Assembly (NCBI GenBank): GCA_035578155.1
Contig: JAPWDM010000021.1
Span: 2,533,001 to 2,597,000 of the forward strand
Direction: 5' to 3'
Length of the DNA stretch: 64,000 nucleotides
Origin: Brachynemurus nebulosus
Taxonomy: Eukaryota > Arthropoda > Insecta > Neuroptera > Myrmeleontidae
Positions 23,697 to 31,615 of this stretch are shown here, piece after piece (the stretch's first letter is position 1; each line of letters starts with the position of its first letter). The position numbers and the translations under genes were made by a program. The notes beneath the pieces are model-generated. The model saw nothing but the letters and a program-made list of their open reading frames with translations, made no database searches and had not been told where the DNA came from.

Positions 23697-24601
23697 TAAT
23701 TTTGGTTGGTGGGGGTAAGTGGTTAGTTAAATTTTGGTAGATGGTCCGTGTCAAATTTTAAGGGTCATTATACTGTATAATTTTGGTGATTTTTGTGGGT
23801 GTATCTTCTTATGTGACGTTATCATTCTGATGGTGGCTGGTTCCTGATAAATTTTTGGTAATTGATGTGTGTTGTGTAGATTGCCTATATTAGTAAGTAA
23901 TAATATTTAAATTAAATAAAATGCGGTCGGATGGTGTATTCGATCTCGGGTACTTTATTTTACGAAGCAGGAGTGCTAGCCACTACACTGTGACGTACAC
24001 TGGCTCTGGATGTATTAAATGTTGAATATATTCTAACAATTGGCATTTTGATCTGTATGTTAATTAAGTGTACAAACATGTTTCAACCAACTACTGCCTA
24101 AGGCGGTGAATGGTAATGCTTACAAATATCAATATACAAATTATTTATTGCTACACTTAAAACTTTCAAATAGGTTTTGCTCAAAGTTTTCCGTTCACGT
24201 GATAAAAATGGATATTCAAATGTCAAATAATTTTTATGTCTTGTGGTAGTCGGTTATTTAACCATATGTATGAAATAAATTTTCCGATCTTGCGGGTACC
24301 GGATATTTAACCATATGTATGAAATAAATTTTCCAATTGCATCAGGCTAGGCACAACCTTGATTGCACACATTGACGCCACATGATTTTCTAGAACAAAT
24401 ACTGGAAAATTCTTGTTTTAAGATCACATGTCTAAATAACGTGACTTTTATCTATATATATACCCTTCATTACTTACGAATTTTATAGTTATCTCCAAAA
24501 CTCTGCGAAACTCATCAGTTGTCCTTATCAGTTTAATTGTTGTAAAGATTTTGATTTGTACTGTTTAATTGTTGTAAAAAATTTAATTGTTGCTGTGAAA
24601 A
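23697..24601. other. Polinton left subterminal non-coding region with promoter
   Basis: About 900 bp without an ORF. A 49-bp unit is duplicated at 24251-24348 (CGG(T/A)TATTTAACCATATGTATG). The 3' part contains TATATATA near 24454 and TTTATAGTT at 24482 followed by TCAGTT at 24515-24520, about 33 bp further on, the same initiator word as other promoters of this element. Confidence 0.6.
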
Positions 24602-25030
24602 ATGGAATTCAATACTTACCAAGCTGCTGTTGCTGCTGCTGCTACTGCTGCTGCTGTTCCTCAGCAAGATCGTGGTGTTACTATGGAATTGCTAAGACAA
24701 TTGAATGAAACGGGAAAGGTGAAACCTTGGATTAAATTGGGTGACATGGTTATTAACAAGTTGTATAAAATTGTCGGAATTAGACAATTACAGTCGAAAT
24801 TTGATCCGACAAAAATGAAAACTGTTCTGGAGTTGGAAAATGGATATGTATCACTACCGATGAGATTCGACAATATGGATACCCAAAAATTTGAATGGTT
24901 AAAAAACTCACCTAACATGGCTGTTGTGAACACCGGCGTTGTAGGAAAAACCTTTTCGATAGAATTCAGAGAAATTAATTTGATGGAGTATTACAATTCT
25001 GCACACTATGATCCTTCTTGTAGTACTTGA
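24602..25030 (+). CDS. Polinton accessory protein, possible OB-fold ssDNA-binding type
   Basis: A 142-residue protein starting at ATG 24602. Residues 8-20 are almost all alanine, encoded by GCT repeats. The core (about residues 28-125) has MELLRQLNETGKVKPWIKLG, then YKIVGIRQLQSKFD and VLELENGYVSLPMRF. The alternation of short beta-like segments, with a Y-x-I start and an LPxRF end, recalls small OB-fold DNA-binding proteins. This is inference from pattern; I do not recognise a named family. It is the only plus-strand gene left of the capsid block, is transcribed towards it, and has its own TATA/initiator region. An AATAAA lies about 95 bp after the stop. Confidence 0.7.
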   Translation: MEFNTYQAAVAAAATAAAVPQQDRGVTMELLRQLNETGKVKPWIKLGDMVINKLYKIVGIRQLQSKFDPTKMKTVLELENGYVSLPMRFDNMDTQKFEWLKNSPNMAVVNTGVVGKTFSIEFREINLMEYYNSAHYDPSCST

Positions 25031-25226
25031 ATGAAATGGAATAATTCTACCAATGAGATTCAACACAAATGTATACACTATGTTGATCATAATTAAGAAA
25101 TTGTTTGTTATTTTATATTGTTTGCTAATAAATTTTTGAAAATATATATATATTTTTTATTTATGTATACCTTATTCCTCAAAATATAAAAACACACTTA
25201 TTTCTCAAAAATTATTTTTATTAAAA

Positions 25227-25736
25227 TTATATATTATAACAATAGTGTTTGTACATAGATATAACGTTTTGTAATGCACAATGTCCAGATAAATGACTTC
25301 CACATCGAGGGCTGTTGTAAGTTGTTACCATAACCCGCAGCTTAGGACAGTCGAGCGCTTCTTCAAGATTCATTACGACCATTGACGGGAGTAGTTGCTT
25401 AAGATATCGAACTTTTTCTTCACCCTTTACGTAGATAATTGAAGCTGAGCGTAATGAGTCCATTAGGATATATTGCAACTGATCATAGTCGATGTGACCA
25501 TCCATCCAAGAAAATCCATGATGATTTTTTCGTAACCACCGGGCAGTCTGTTGATCCTTTTCACTCAAACCACAAAATGGAATTGGTGATTTAAATACAT
25601 AATGTTGTAGTGTGTAGTCATCGTTGTAATATTCTTTACCGACATTAAATTTCAGTATAGCCAATTCTTTTGTATAGAAACTTGCTTTTGTTGTATTTTG
25701 AAATCCTTGAAAATCAACAATCGCCACATCAGCCAT
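25227..25736 (-). CDS. VDxQGF-family protein, possibly an inactivated DEDDh exonuclease fold
   Basis: 169 residues, the last gene of the minus-strand capsid block. Landmarks: VAIVDFQGF at residues 4-12, KELAIL at about 23-28, HYVFKSPIPF at about 45-54, a central RKNHHGFSWMDGH, then IIYVKGEEKVRYL and VMNLEEA, and a C-terminal HLSGHCALQNV. A broken relative lies at 60403-59912 in this window. VDxQ and HCALxN resemble motif I (DxE) and motif III (HxAxxD) of DEDDh 3'-5' exonucleases with Glu to Gln and Asp to Asn changes, which would make a non-catalytic nuclease fold; this is a hypothesis. The family is common in insect genomes, but I know no established function. Confidence 0.8.
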   Translation of the reverse strand: MADVAIVDFQGFQNTTKASFYTKELAILKFNVGKEYYNDDYTLQHYVFKSPIPFCGLSEKDQQTARWLRKNHHGFSWMDGHIDYDQLQYILMDSLRSASIIYVKGEEKVRYLKQLLPSMVVMNLEEALDCPKLRVMVTTYNSPRCGSHLSGHCALQNVISMYKHYCYNI

Positions 25737-25795
25737 CGTGATGATGATGCAAAGTCTAAAGTAAGAATAATCGGTCTAAAAATCAAGTACGGCTT

Positions 25796-27010
25796 TTATA
25801 CAAATTTTGTGACAATGTTTGTCAATGGATTATATTGAACTATGCGATCGTGTAATAACAAGCAAAATGCTGACGTATTGTCTGGTATTTCTTTCGATGT
25901 TTTAAATTCAATTCGTATATCCACAGGTCCACTTTTTAGAGATTCGTTTTGGTGAGAACAATCTATAAATATAATGGGAGCAATTTTTTTATACTCTTCA
26001 CGATTTAACAATGGTTCATTTGTAGTATTGTTTAAGTCGTTGTAGGCTTCTTGAAATTTTGAATACTTGTGGTATGCCAGTGCATATTTATTGTTAGCGA
26101 AATCTAAATTCAGGTCCATGTATGGATATTTCTCTGAATTCAAATACACCTTGATATCAAAAAGTTCACAGTGATCGAAAATGGTAGCATTTTTCTCTTT
26201 TTTATTACGTCGATCTGTTTGTAATGCAAATATAATATAACGCGGTTTTTCCAGTTGTGTTGTTGTTTTCACTGTCCAAATGTTGTGTTTTGTTATTGGA
26301 ACCGTTGGCTGTATGTGCATATCCCAAGTGCGAAAAGCGATAGGTATATCTTGACTATTTTCCACAATTTTTAACAATCTTAATTTCGACTCATCAGCAA
26401 CTGTAACATGCGGAACCATCCATTGAATTTTGTGTATATGAAAAGTGACGTCATCCGTTGCTGAAACAATTGCATCCAGATCAGTTCGCGCGCGAATCAT
26501 AATCAGTTGATGTTTTGCATTAACAATAACTTTCTTATAATGGTTAATGAAACAAAACACTCGATCTAGCGGTAGACAGAAATTAAAATACCCCTTGTCG
26601 GATACTTTGATTTTTTCATCTGGACCACACCATCCTGCGTTTTGTAGTTGCTGGCTCTGGTTTTTATTTAATGATAAATAATTCATTAGTGTAGTTGTTG
26701 GACCGACGTATTTACATTGATCAATTTCCACATCGTTTAGTTCATATCGCATTTCTTCAAACAAGTACGCCATTGAATTATTGCTTAATTCCGCTGTAGT
26801 AGATACCGTTCCATCACTCTTCAGTAGCTGTCCTTCTATGTAAAGATAACTCTTGTGCGGTAATAAAATTAAATTTTGATCCTGTATACAAATTCGAATT
26901 TCGTCGCTGTTGTTATATGCATTCAAAAATGGTGAATACGCATGCTCCTCTAGCTTCGAAATGCTTTCATCAAAATTAATAGCCGTATTGACGTTTAAAA
27001 TACTATTCAT
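25796..27010 (-). CDS. MCP: Polinton major capsid protein (double jelly roll)
   Basis: 404 residues. The N-terminal region has the hallmark of the Polinton/adintovirus hexon: DEIRICIQDQNLILLPHKSY followed by LYIEGQL and, after a short acidic loop, AYLFEEMRYELNDVEIDQC. The length is slightly below the usual 450-600 residues of the family. Known role: forms the icosahedral shell as pseudo-hexameric capsomers. Its start codon overlaps the end of the 55-aa gene by 8 bases (ATGAATAG), so the two are translationally linked. No internal stop or frameshift. Confidence 0.88.
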   Translation of the reverse strand: MNSILNVNTAINFDESISKLEEHAYSPFLNAYNNSDEIRICIQDQNLILLPHKSYLYIEGQLLKSDGTVSTTAELSNNSMAYLFEEMRYELNDVEIDQCKYVGPTTTLMNYLSLNKNQSQQLQNAGWCGPDEKIKVSDKGYFNFCLPLDRVFCFINHYKKVIVNAKHQLIMIRARTDLDAIVSATDDVTFHIHKIQWMVPHVTVADESKLRLLKIVENSQDIPIAFRTWDMHIQPTVPITKHNIWTVKTTTQLEKPRYIIFALQTDRRNKKEKNATIFDHCELFDIKVYLNSEKYPYMDLNLDFANNKYALAYHKYSKFQEAYNDLNNTTNEPLLNREEYKKIAPIIFIDCSHQNESLKSGPVDIRIEFKTSKEIPDNTSAFCLLLHDRIVQYNPLTNIVTKFV

Positions 27011-27170
27011 TTTTTCTCTTCTTCTTTTTCTTCAAAGTCAAACCCAACTGTTGTAAAAAATTTGCGTTTGTCAAAGTTAATGATCGCTTTCTTGTCACCG
27101 ATCTGCTTAGGCTGGTGGTAAGTTGTAAACTGTTTGATTGTATCGGTTTTTCTTCATTAAATACCAACAT
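27003..27170 (-). CDS. 55-residue basic protein between penton and MCP
   Basis: A short minus-strand frame, ATG at 27170-27168 and TAG at 27005-27003. It starts directly after the penton stop and ends overlapping the MCP start. The C-terminal half has SLTLTNANFLQQLGLTLKKK and ends in a Lys/Arg run (KKKKKRKN). Tight packing on both sides argues that it is real. The basic tail could bind DNA or act as a nuclear localisation signal; the function is otherwise unknown. Confidence 0.65.
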   Translation of the reverse strand: MLVFNEEKPIQSNSLQLTTSLSRSVTRKRSLTLTNANFLQQLGLTLKKKKKRKNE

Positions 27171-27173
27171 GTT

Positions 27174-27878
27174 TTATGCCGGCTTTAAGTGTAACTTAAT
27201 CGTTATCGTTTCGTCTCGAAAATTAACCAAATTGCCGTCTTGATCCACAATACGGAGCACTAGAGATGTTATTCGTTGCACGCTCACAGGAATATAAATT
27301 ATTGTATTTGGCGTCTCACTTATTTTATACCCAGCTTCAACTTGTATAGAAAACGAATAGATATTATGTGATTGAATGTTATTCAGGTAGCTGTTTGTTG
27401 TAATATTTGTCTCAATTTGCACCAGATTGACTTTCATAATGTTCATTGGCTTATCTGAATTATAATAGTGACCCCCCGGTAGTTTTCGTTTATTGAAACC
27501 CAACAATGACCCGATAGATCGGTCTTTATCGAAATGTATTGTTTCGGTACATTTAATTGAACTTTTTAACGTATTGTTATTTGCACGTAGTAAAAGCTGT
27601 GCATTAGCGCTTGTTTTACCACTCCTTGTCAACATATCATCTATATAAGTTTCCAAGTCTTCCAAGTCGTAATTACCAACAGGTATCTCGATGTAATGTG
27701 GAGCCTTGTCATCATCACCGAAATGAAACAAATTATTTGTTTCATCCACGTTTGGTACAGAATTATACGTCTCGAAATTAATTAGTCCACAAACATAATT
27801 ACCGGGTAATTCAATAGGCGGGAAATATTCAGCGGTTAATATTGATGAGTTTCCACTTAAGGTTAGTGTGAACGACAT
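27174..27878 (-). CDS. mCP: Polinton minor capsid protein (penton, single jelly roll)
   Basis: 234 residues. The order of segments matches Polinton pentons: MSFTLTLSGNSSILTAEYFP at the start, then ELPGNYVCGLINFETYNSVP, and YIEIPVGNYDLEDLETYI in the first third. Family members form the vertices of the capsid. It lies between the protease and the 55-aa gene in the minus-strand block, with only 49 bp to the protease stop. The length is normal for the family. Confidence 0.87.
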   Translation of the reverse strand: MSFTLTLSGNSSILTAEYFPPIELPGNYVCGLINFETYNSVPNVDETNNLFHFGDDDKAPHYIEIPVGNYDLEDLETYIDDMLTRSGKTSANAQLLLRANNNTLKSSIKCTETIHFDKDRSIGSLLGFNKRKLPGGHYYNSDKPMNIMKVNLVQIETNITTNSYLNNIQSHNIYSFSIQVEAGYKISETPNTIIYIPVSVQRITSLVLRIVDQDGNLVNFRDETITIKLHLKPA

Positions 27879-27927
27879 GATGTTTAAGACACAAATAAAC
27901 CAAGTTATACATTACAGAAATATTTAT

Positions 27928-28326
27928 TTATACAAAATTGCTTTTGTTGTATAAAAATTCTAAACAAAGATGACCACAATTAAAATTATTATAATTTTGA
28001 TAAACATTATAATTATATTTAATATTGTTTCCATGTAGATATTTTGCAACTTCAACAGGCGGTGGTAAATTCCCATAACTATCAAAGTATTCCACATTTT
28101 TATTATTTTTTGCATATGCCACCCAATGACTTCCAGATCCAGATGAACTTTCCAAATTAACGACACCGCATTCCTTTCGCCATGGTCGTTTTGGTAATTC
28201 GTCCCTCATAAATACACCACGGAAATTTGGTAAATGTTTGTTTCCAAACCGATAGATGTCGTAATTAGTTAACGGTCTATTGGGCAGCTCGTTTAGTGGT
28301 TTTTTGATTCGATAAAAAGACCCCAT
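27928..28326 (-). CDS. PRO: Adenain-like cysteine protease (maturation protease)
   Basis: 132 residues with the catalytic set of the C5/Ulp1-like fold in order: His67 (GSHWVAY), Asp82 (YFDSYG), Gln110 and Cys117 (QNYNNFNCGHLC). An N-terminal LTNYDIYRFG segment is also typical. Known role: cleaves capsid precursor proteins during virion maturation. The gene starts inside the end of the PLA2/core gene (34-base overlap, different frame), indicating joint translation. It is shorter than adenovirus proteases but usual for Polintons. Confidence 0.9.
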   Translation of the reverse strand: MGSFYRIKKPLNELPNRPLTNYDIYRFGNKHLPNFRGVFMRDELPKRPWRKECGVVNLESSSGSGSHWVAYAKNNKNVEYFDSYGNLPPPVEVAKYLHGNNIKYNYNVYQNYNNFNCGHLCLEFLYNKSNFV

Positions 28327-29114
28327 CCTCTTCTGTACGGTTTTAAATAAAGTCCAGTACCAGATGTCGATCCGAGAGCGATTGCTTCCATCATCTTGTT
28401 ATGTCTCTGATTTTCATCCAACTGTTTTTGCGCTGTTTTGTATGTATTAATTGCTTTTGCAACACCAGCAGACCCCACGGCAGACAATCCAGCAAATAGT
28501 GGAACCAGAAATGGTAAAATTCCACCAGTTTTCGGAATCGGTATAATTCTTGGCGATGTAAACTGATTCTTGTTCTTCTTGAAAATTGTTTTAGCCGCTT
28601 TCAGTGCTATTTTGACTGAATCTTTTATAGTTTTTGGTTTGTTTTTCTTCAATATACTTCTTATATCACGAACTCCAGCACCAAATATTAATTTCTTTCC
28701 ATTTTTGTTTGCCTTCTTCCTATTTGAATGACCCATCCCCAATTTTACTTTTGATTTCATCGCGTTCGTCACAGCCCAAGCAGCAGCTCGTTCACCAAAA
28801 TTTGCGTCTGATGATTTAACTCGTTCCCACGCTTTGTTGGCTAAAATTAAATCAGCCTTGTGTCGATCGTTAATATTTTTGAATTGTGAATAGGCGATAT
28901 CGTGTTCTTTACATGCAGCGTCCAATTTGTTTATACCGGGGTCGCCTCGCAACAATCGTTCTTGTAGTTTAGTTCCAGGTCCACAATACTGGTAGCCGGG
29001 TAAGTGTAGTTCAAATGGCAGCTTGTTGATTGTAGAATTTATTAGTCCCTTACCAGATGTTTTCACTTTACTTGTTCGTCTGCAACTGACACCTTGTTGT
29101 TTTCGCACAGGCAT
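28293..29114 (-). CDS. Phospholipase A2 domain fused to a hydrophobic virion core domain
   Basis: 273 residues, first gene of the minus-strand block. Residues 1-30 are basic. The PLA2 domain (about 38-110) shows the calcium-binding loop YCGPGT (43-48) and the catalytic ACKEHDIAYS with His71-Asp72, as in the VP1 unique region of parvoviruses. After a Lys-rich linker comes a glycine/proline hydrophobic segment (about 195-220: GGILPFLVPLFAGLSAVGSA) and a C-terminal GTGLYLKPYR, the mark of the adintovirus pX-like core protein. Such PLA2 domains help virions leave endosomes in parvoviruses; that role here is inference. It is transcribed from a promoter only about 13 bp before the ATG. Confidence 0.88.
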   Translation of the reverse strand: MPVRKQQGVSCRRTSKVKTSGKGLINSTINKLPFELHLPGYQYCGPGTKLQERLLRGDPGINKLDAACKEHDIAYSQFKNINDRHKADLILANKAWERVKSSDANFGERAAAWAVTNAMKSKVKLGMGHSNRKKANKNGKKLIFGAGVRDIRSILKKNKPKTIKDSVKIALKAAKTIFKKNKNQFTSPRIIPIPKTGGILPFLVPLFAGLSAVGSAGVAKAINTYKTAQKQLDENQRHNKMMEAIALGSTSGTGLYLKPYRRGWGLFIESKNH

Positions 29115-29233
29115 ATTAAGGTGAACTGAAAAGAGAAATGTATGCTAACTGTTTTATAGATATTATAAATAGATTAAAATTTTACGTAACTTGTTAGTAT
29201 ACGAAATAATCTAATTCGAACAACACCAGTAAA
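29115..29233. promoter_or_regulatory. Divergent Polinton promoter between the PLA2/core and ATPase genes
   Basis: Minus strand: TATAAAAC begins at 29158, and TCAGTT has its A at 29127, 31 bp downstream, leaving a ~13-base leader. Plus strand: TATAAATA at 29164-29171, with TTAGTA (A at 29196) 32 bp downstream. The two TATA boxes are only about 5 bp apart, back to back. Confidence 0.65.
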
Positions 29234-29932
29234 ATGTCTTCATTTATAAAACAGCGGGAAACCCTACCGGTAACTGATTTGGAATTGTCATTGAATAATG
29301 GCGGTAACTGTAAGAAAAACGGCCCACTTTTACCAAACAGTATTAGTGCAGTCGTTTGTGGACCGAGTGGATGTGGAAAAACTTCACTGCTTATTTCACT
29401 AATACAACATCCCAGTGGTTTGACGTTTGAAAATATATACATCTACTCCAAATCGTTGCATCAACCGAAATATGAATATCTAAAAGAAATTATTAAACTT
29501 GTTAAAGGTATGGGATTTTTCACATTCTCCAATAACGAAGATGTCATACCACCAATGGACGCTTTACCAAATTCATTGATAATATTCGACGATGTATCTG
29601 TGCGGGAGAAAAAAGCCATAATAGAAGAATATTTTTGTCACTCTCGACACTACAACGACGATTGTTTTTACCTAACACAGACGTATACAGCAGCACCCAA
29701 ACACAATGTTCGCGACAATACAAATTTTATTGCTGTCTTCAAACAAGATGATCTGAATCTTAAACATATTTACGATGACCACATCAATACCGACATGTCT
29801 TTCATAGAATTCAAAAACCTATGTCAAGAGTGCTGGCGAGATAAATATGGATTCTTAACTATCTGCAAAGAAGACGATATTCACAATGGGAGATATCGAA
29901 ACAAGCTTGACCGCTTTTGGAGAGGGCGCTGA
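29234..29932 (+). CDS. ATP: DNA packaging ATPase (A32/FtsK type)
   Basis: 232 residues. Walker A is GPSGCGKTS at 43-51, Walker B LIIFDDV at 115-121, followed by the arginine/Gln region EEYFCHSRHYNDDCFYLTQT typical of the HerA/FtsK-like packaging ATPases of Polintons, virophages and poxviruses (A32). Known role: translocates the genome into preformed capsids. It stands alone on the plus strand, divergent from the PLA2/core gene with which it shares a 120-bp promoter region. No defects seen. Confidence 0.9.
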   Translation: MSSFIKQRETLPVTDLELSLNNGGNCKKNGPLLPNSISAVVCGPSGCGKTSLLISLIQHPSGLTFENIYIYSKSLHQPKYEYLKEIIKLVKGMGFFTFSNNEDVIPPMDALPNSLIIFDDVSVREKKAIIEEYFCHSRHYNDDCFYLTQTYTAAPKHNVRDNTNFIAVFKQDDLNLKHIYDDHINTDMSFIEFKNLCQECWRDKYGFLTICKEDDIHNGRYRNKLDRFWRGR

Positions 29933-30122
29933 TGAGCTGACCAACCGGTGCATTAACTGCTTTAAGCCAGTCTGATAGCCGGTTTCAACAGGCTGTTAAC
30001 TGCTATAACTACAGCAGTAACCGAGCTGTTAACTGATATTAATCCCTTACTTATAAATAAGTAGCTGTCATGATGAAGTTTCAGTTCTTGAGAGGCCGTT
30101 GCATGAAAAACTTGTCACCAAG
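29933..30122 (+). promoter_or_regulatory. Promoter of the Polinton plus-strand late block
   Basis: TATAAATA at 30052-30059 and TCAGTT with its A at 30083, 31 bp apart, precede the gene starting at 30123. Upstream, GCTGTTAACTG occurs twice (29991 and 30025) around a CTGCTATAACTACAGCAG palindrome, which could be a factor-binding or hairpin site. Confidence 0.6.
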
Positions 30123-31190
30123 ATGGATAAGAAGAAGAAGGAGCTTGTTAAAAAGAACATTATAAAAACGGCAAGCAATATACGGAAAAAATTTAAGGCC
30201 TTACGATCGGGGAAGGTGGAATCAGAGATGTTGTTACAAAGTACACTAGAACCAGTAACCACCCCGCTTAAAGAAATAGCTACAAAATTAAGTGATGAAA
30301 AACAAAGACATCCTATAAAAGTGGAAACAAAAAATGAACAAACGCAAGTATTAGATACGTTTACACCTAAAATTAAAAAGAAAAAATTAGAAAAACAAAC
30401 TGCATACTACTATAATCTGCCAACGAAGGAGGAAGATACTTCAGTACAAGATGTTCCAGAAGATGTTTTTGAATCATATCCAGAAGAACAACAAAATGTA
30501 CTTGAAACACCAAAATTTTTTGGATCAGCACAAAGTGTTGCTCGAAAATTAATGCCGACACCTGAAGATTTGACAAAACAGTTTGGATTAATAGCAAGAA
30601 ATTATTTACAGTTATACCTTCAGCCAAATAGCGGTATTGATACAGTATACGGACCGTACAAAAAAGATGATGAATGGATGATTGGAAATCAACCATTTCA
30701 AATAGCTGGTAATGATATAGTAATTGAACATATTACGTATGAAGGCACCCCCGGTTTATATGAGTTAATTTTCATGAACATACCAAAAAGTGGTTTATAT
30801 AATACTAAAGATTTAAATGCGTATAGGTAAATTTTAAAGCAAACAAATGCGCACAGACGAAATTACAGTCCAAACCAGCAAATTAAAGGTAGCTCAAGTT
30901 TTAAGTACGTAAACATTATCAGTCAGCTGTTTCCAATCAGTTCCGCTAAAAAAGCAATACCAAGAAAAATGTATGGCACAAGAAGTCGCGCCGGAAGCTC
31001 TCCAAGATCCGGACATGGTTTGATGCAGTTTAACAATTTGCAAAAAGACTTTATATACTGGGACGACCCGAACGAACTGGTCAGTCGACTACGATTACTA
31101 ATAGCATCACAAGAGGCGGGACATACCGGACACAATAACGAAATTATATCCATCATCGAAGAACTGAGGGAAGCAGATATTATCGAGTAA
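30123..31190 (+). pseudogene. Conserved Polinton protein of unknown function, split by one in-frame stop
   Basis: A single reading frame runs from ATG 30123 to 31190 (355 codons) and is interrupted only by TAA at 30828-30830. The first part has a Lys-rich N-terminus, an acidic middle and YGPYKKDDEWMIGN, then TYEGTPGLYELIF and TKDLNAY. The second part continues with TNAHRRNYSPNQQI. These words, in this order and spanning the stop, are characteristic of a protein encoded next to the ATPase and integrase in many insect Polintons; its role is not known to me. The copy is therefore a pseudogene or needs readthrough. The gene at 31193 starts 2 bases after its end. Confidence 0.75.
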
Positions 31191-31192
31191 TT

Positions 31193-31615
31193 ATGGATAA
31201 GTTTGGTCGTGTGCGTAACAGAAAGATAACTATAGACAAATACGGACGGGTACATGACAAAAGTATTAAAAAAGAATTGCTTAAACAAATTGGATTGAAG
31301 TTGACACGTATGGGGAATTACGATATTGGACACAGACAACTGACAAATGTAAGGGATCCGGCTGATGATCAAGATGTTGTAAATTTAAAATTTTTGAAAA
31401 GCTTTATAGAAGAGAGGTTTCTAGCGGCTACAAAAAAGCTACCTGATTCCTTTATAACTCAAACACAAGAGAACATAAAAATATTAGATATTCGTCTCTC
31501 GAAGGTTGAACGACATTTTAACGAGATATTAAAATTTTATGAAGACATTAAGGAAAAACTTGTTAAAATAACCAAAACAGAAAATAAAGATGAGCAAACG
31601 GCAAGTGGTACGTGA
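31193..31615 (+). CDS. Putative fibre or receptor-binding protein
   Basis: 140 residues. Two DKFGRV/DKYGRV words near the start (residues 2-20) look like repeats of a shaft-type beta motif. HRQLTNVRDPADDQDVVNL at about residues 48-66 matches the LTNVxDPxxxxDAVN motif that anchors trimeric fibres in many phage tail and virus fibre proteins. The C-terminal half (about 80-135) is a predicted coiled coil (ENIKILDIRLSKVERHFNEI). A trimeric attachment protein is thus plausible; this is inference from motif. Its end overlaps the integrase start by 26 bases in another frame. Confidence 0.7.
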   Translation: MDKFGRVRNRKITIDKYGRVHDKSIKKELLKQIGLKLTRMGNYDIGHRQLTNVRDPADDQDVVNLKFLKSFIEERFLAATKKLPDSFITQTQENIKILDIRLSKVERHFNEILKFYEDIKEKLVKITKTENKDEQTASGT

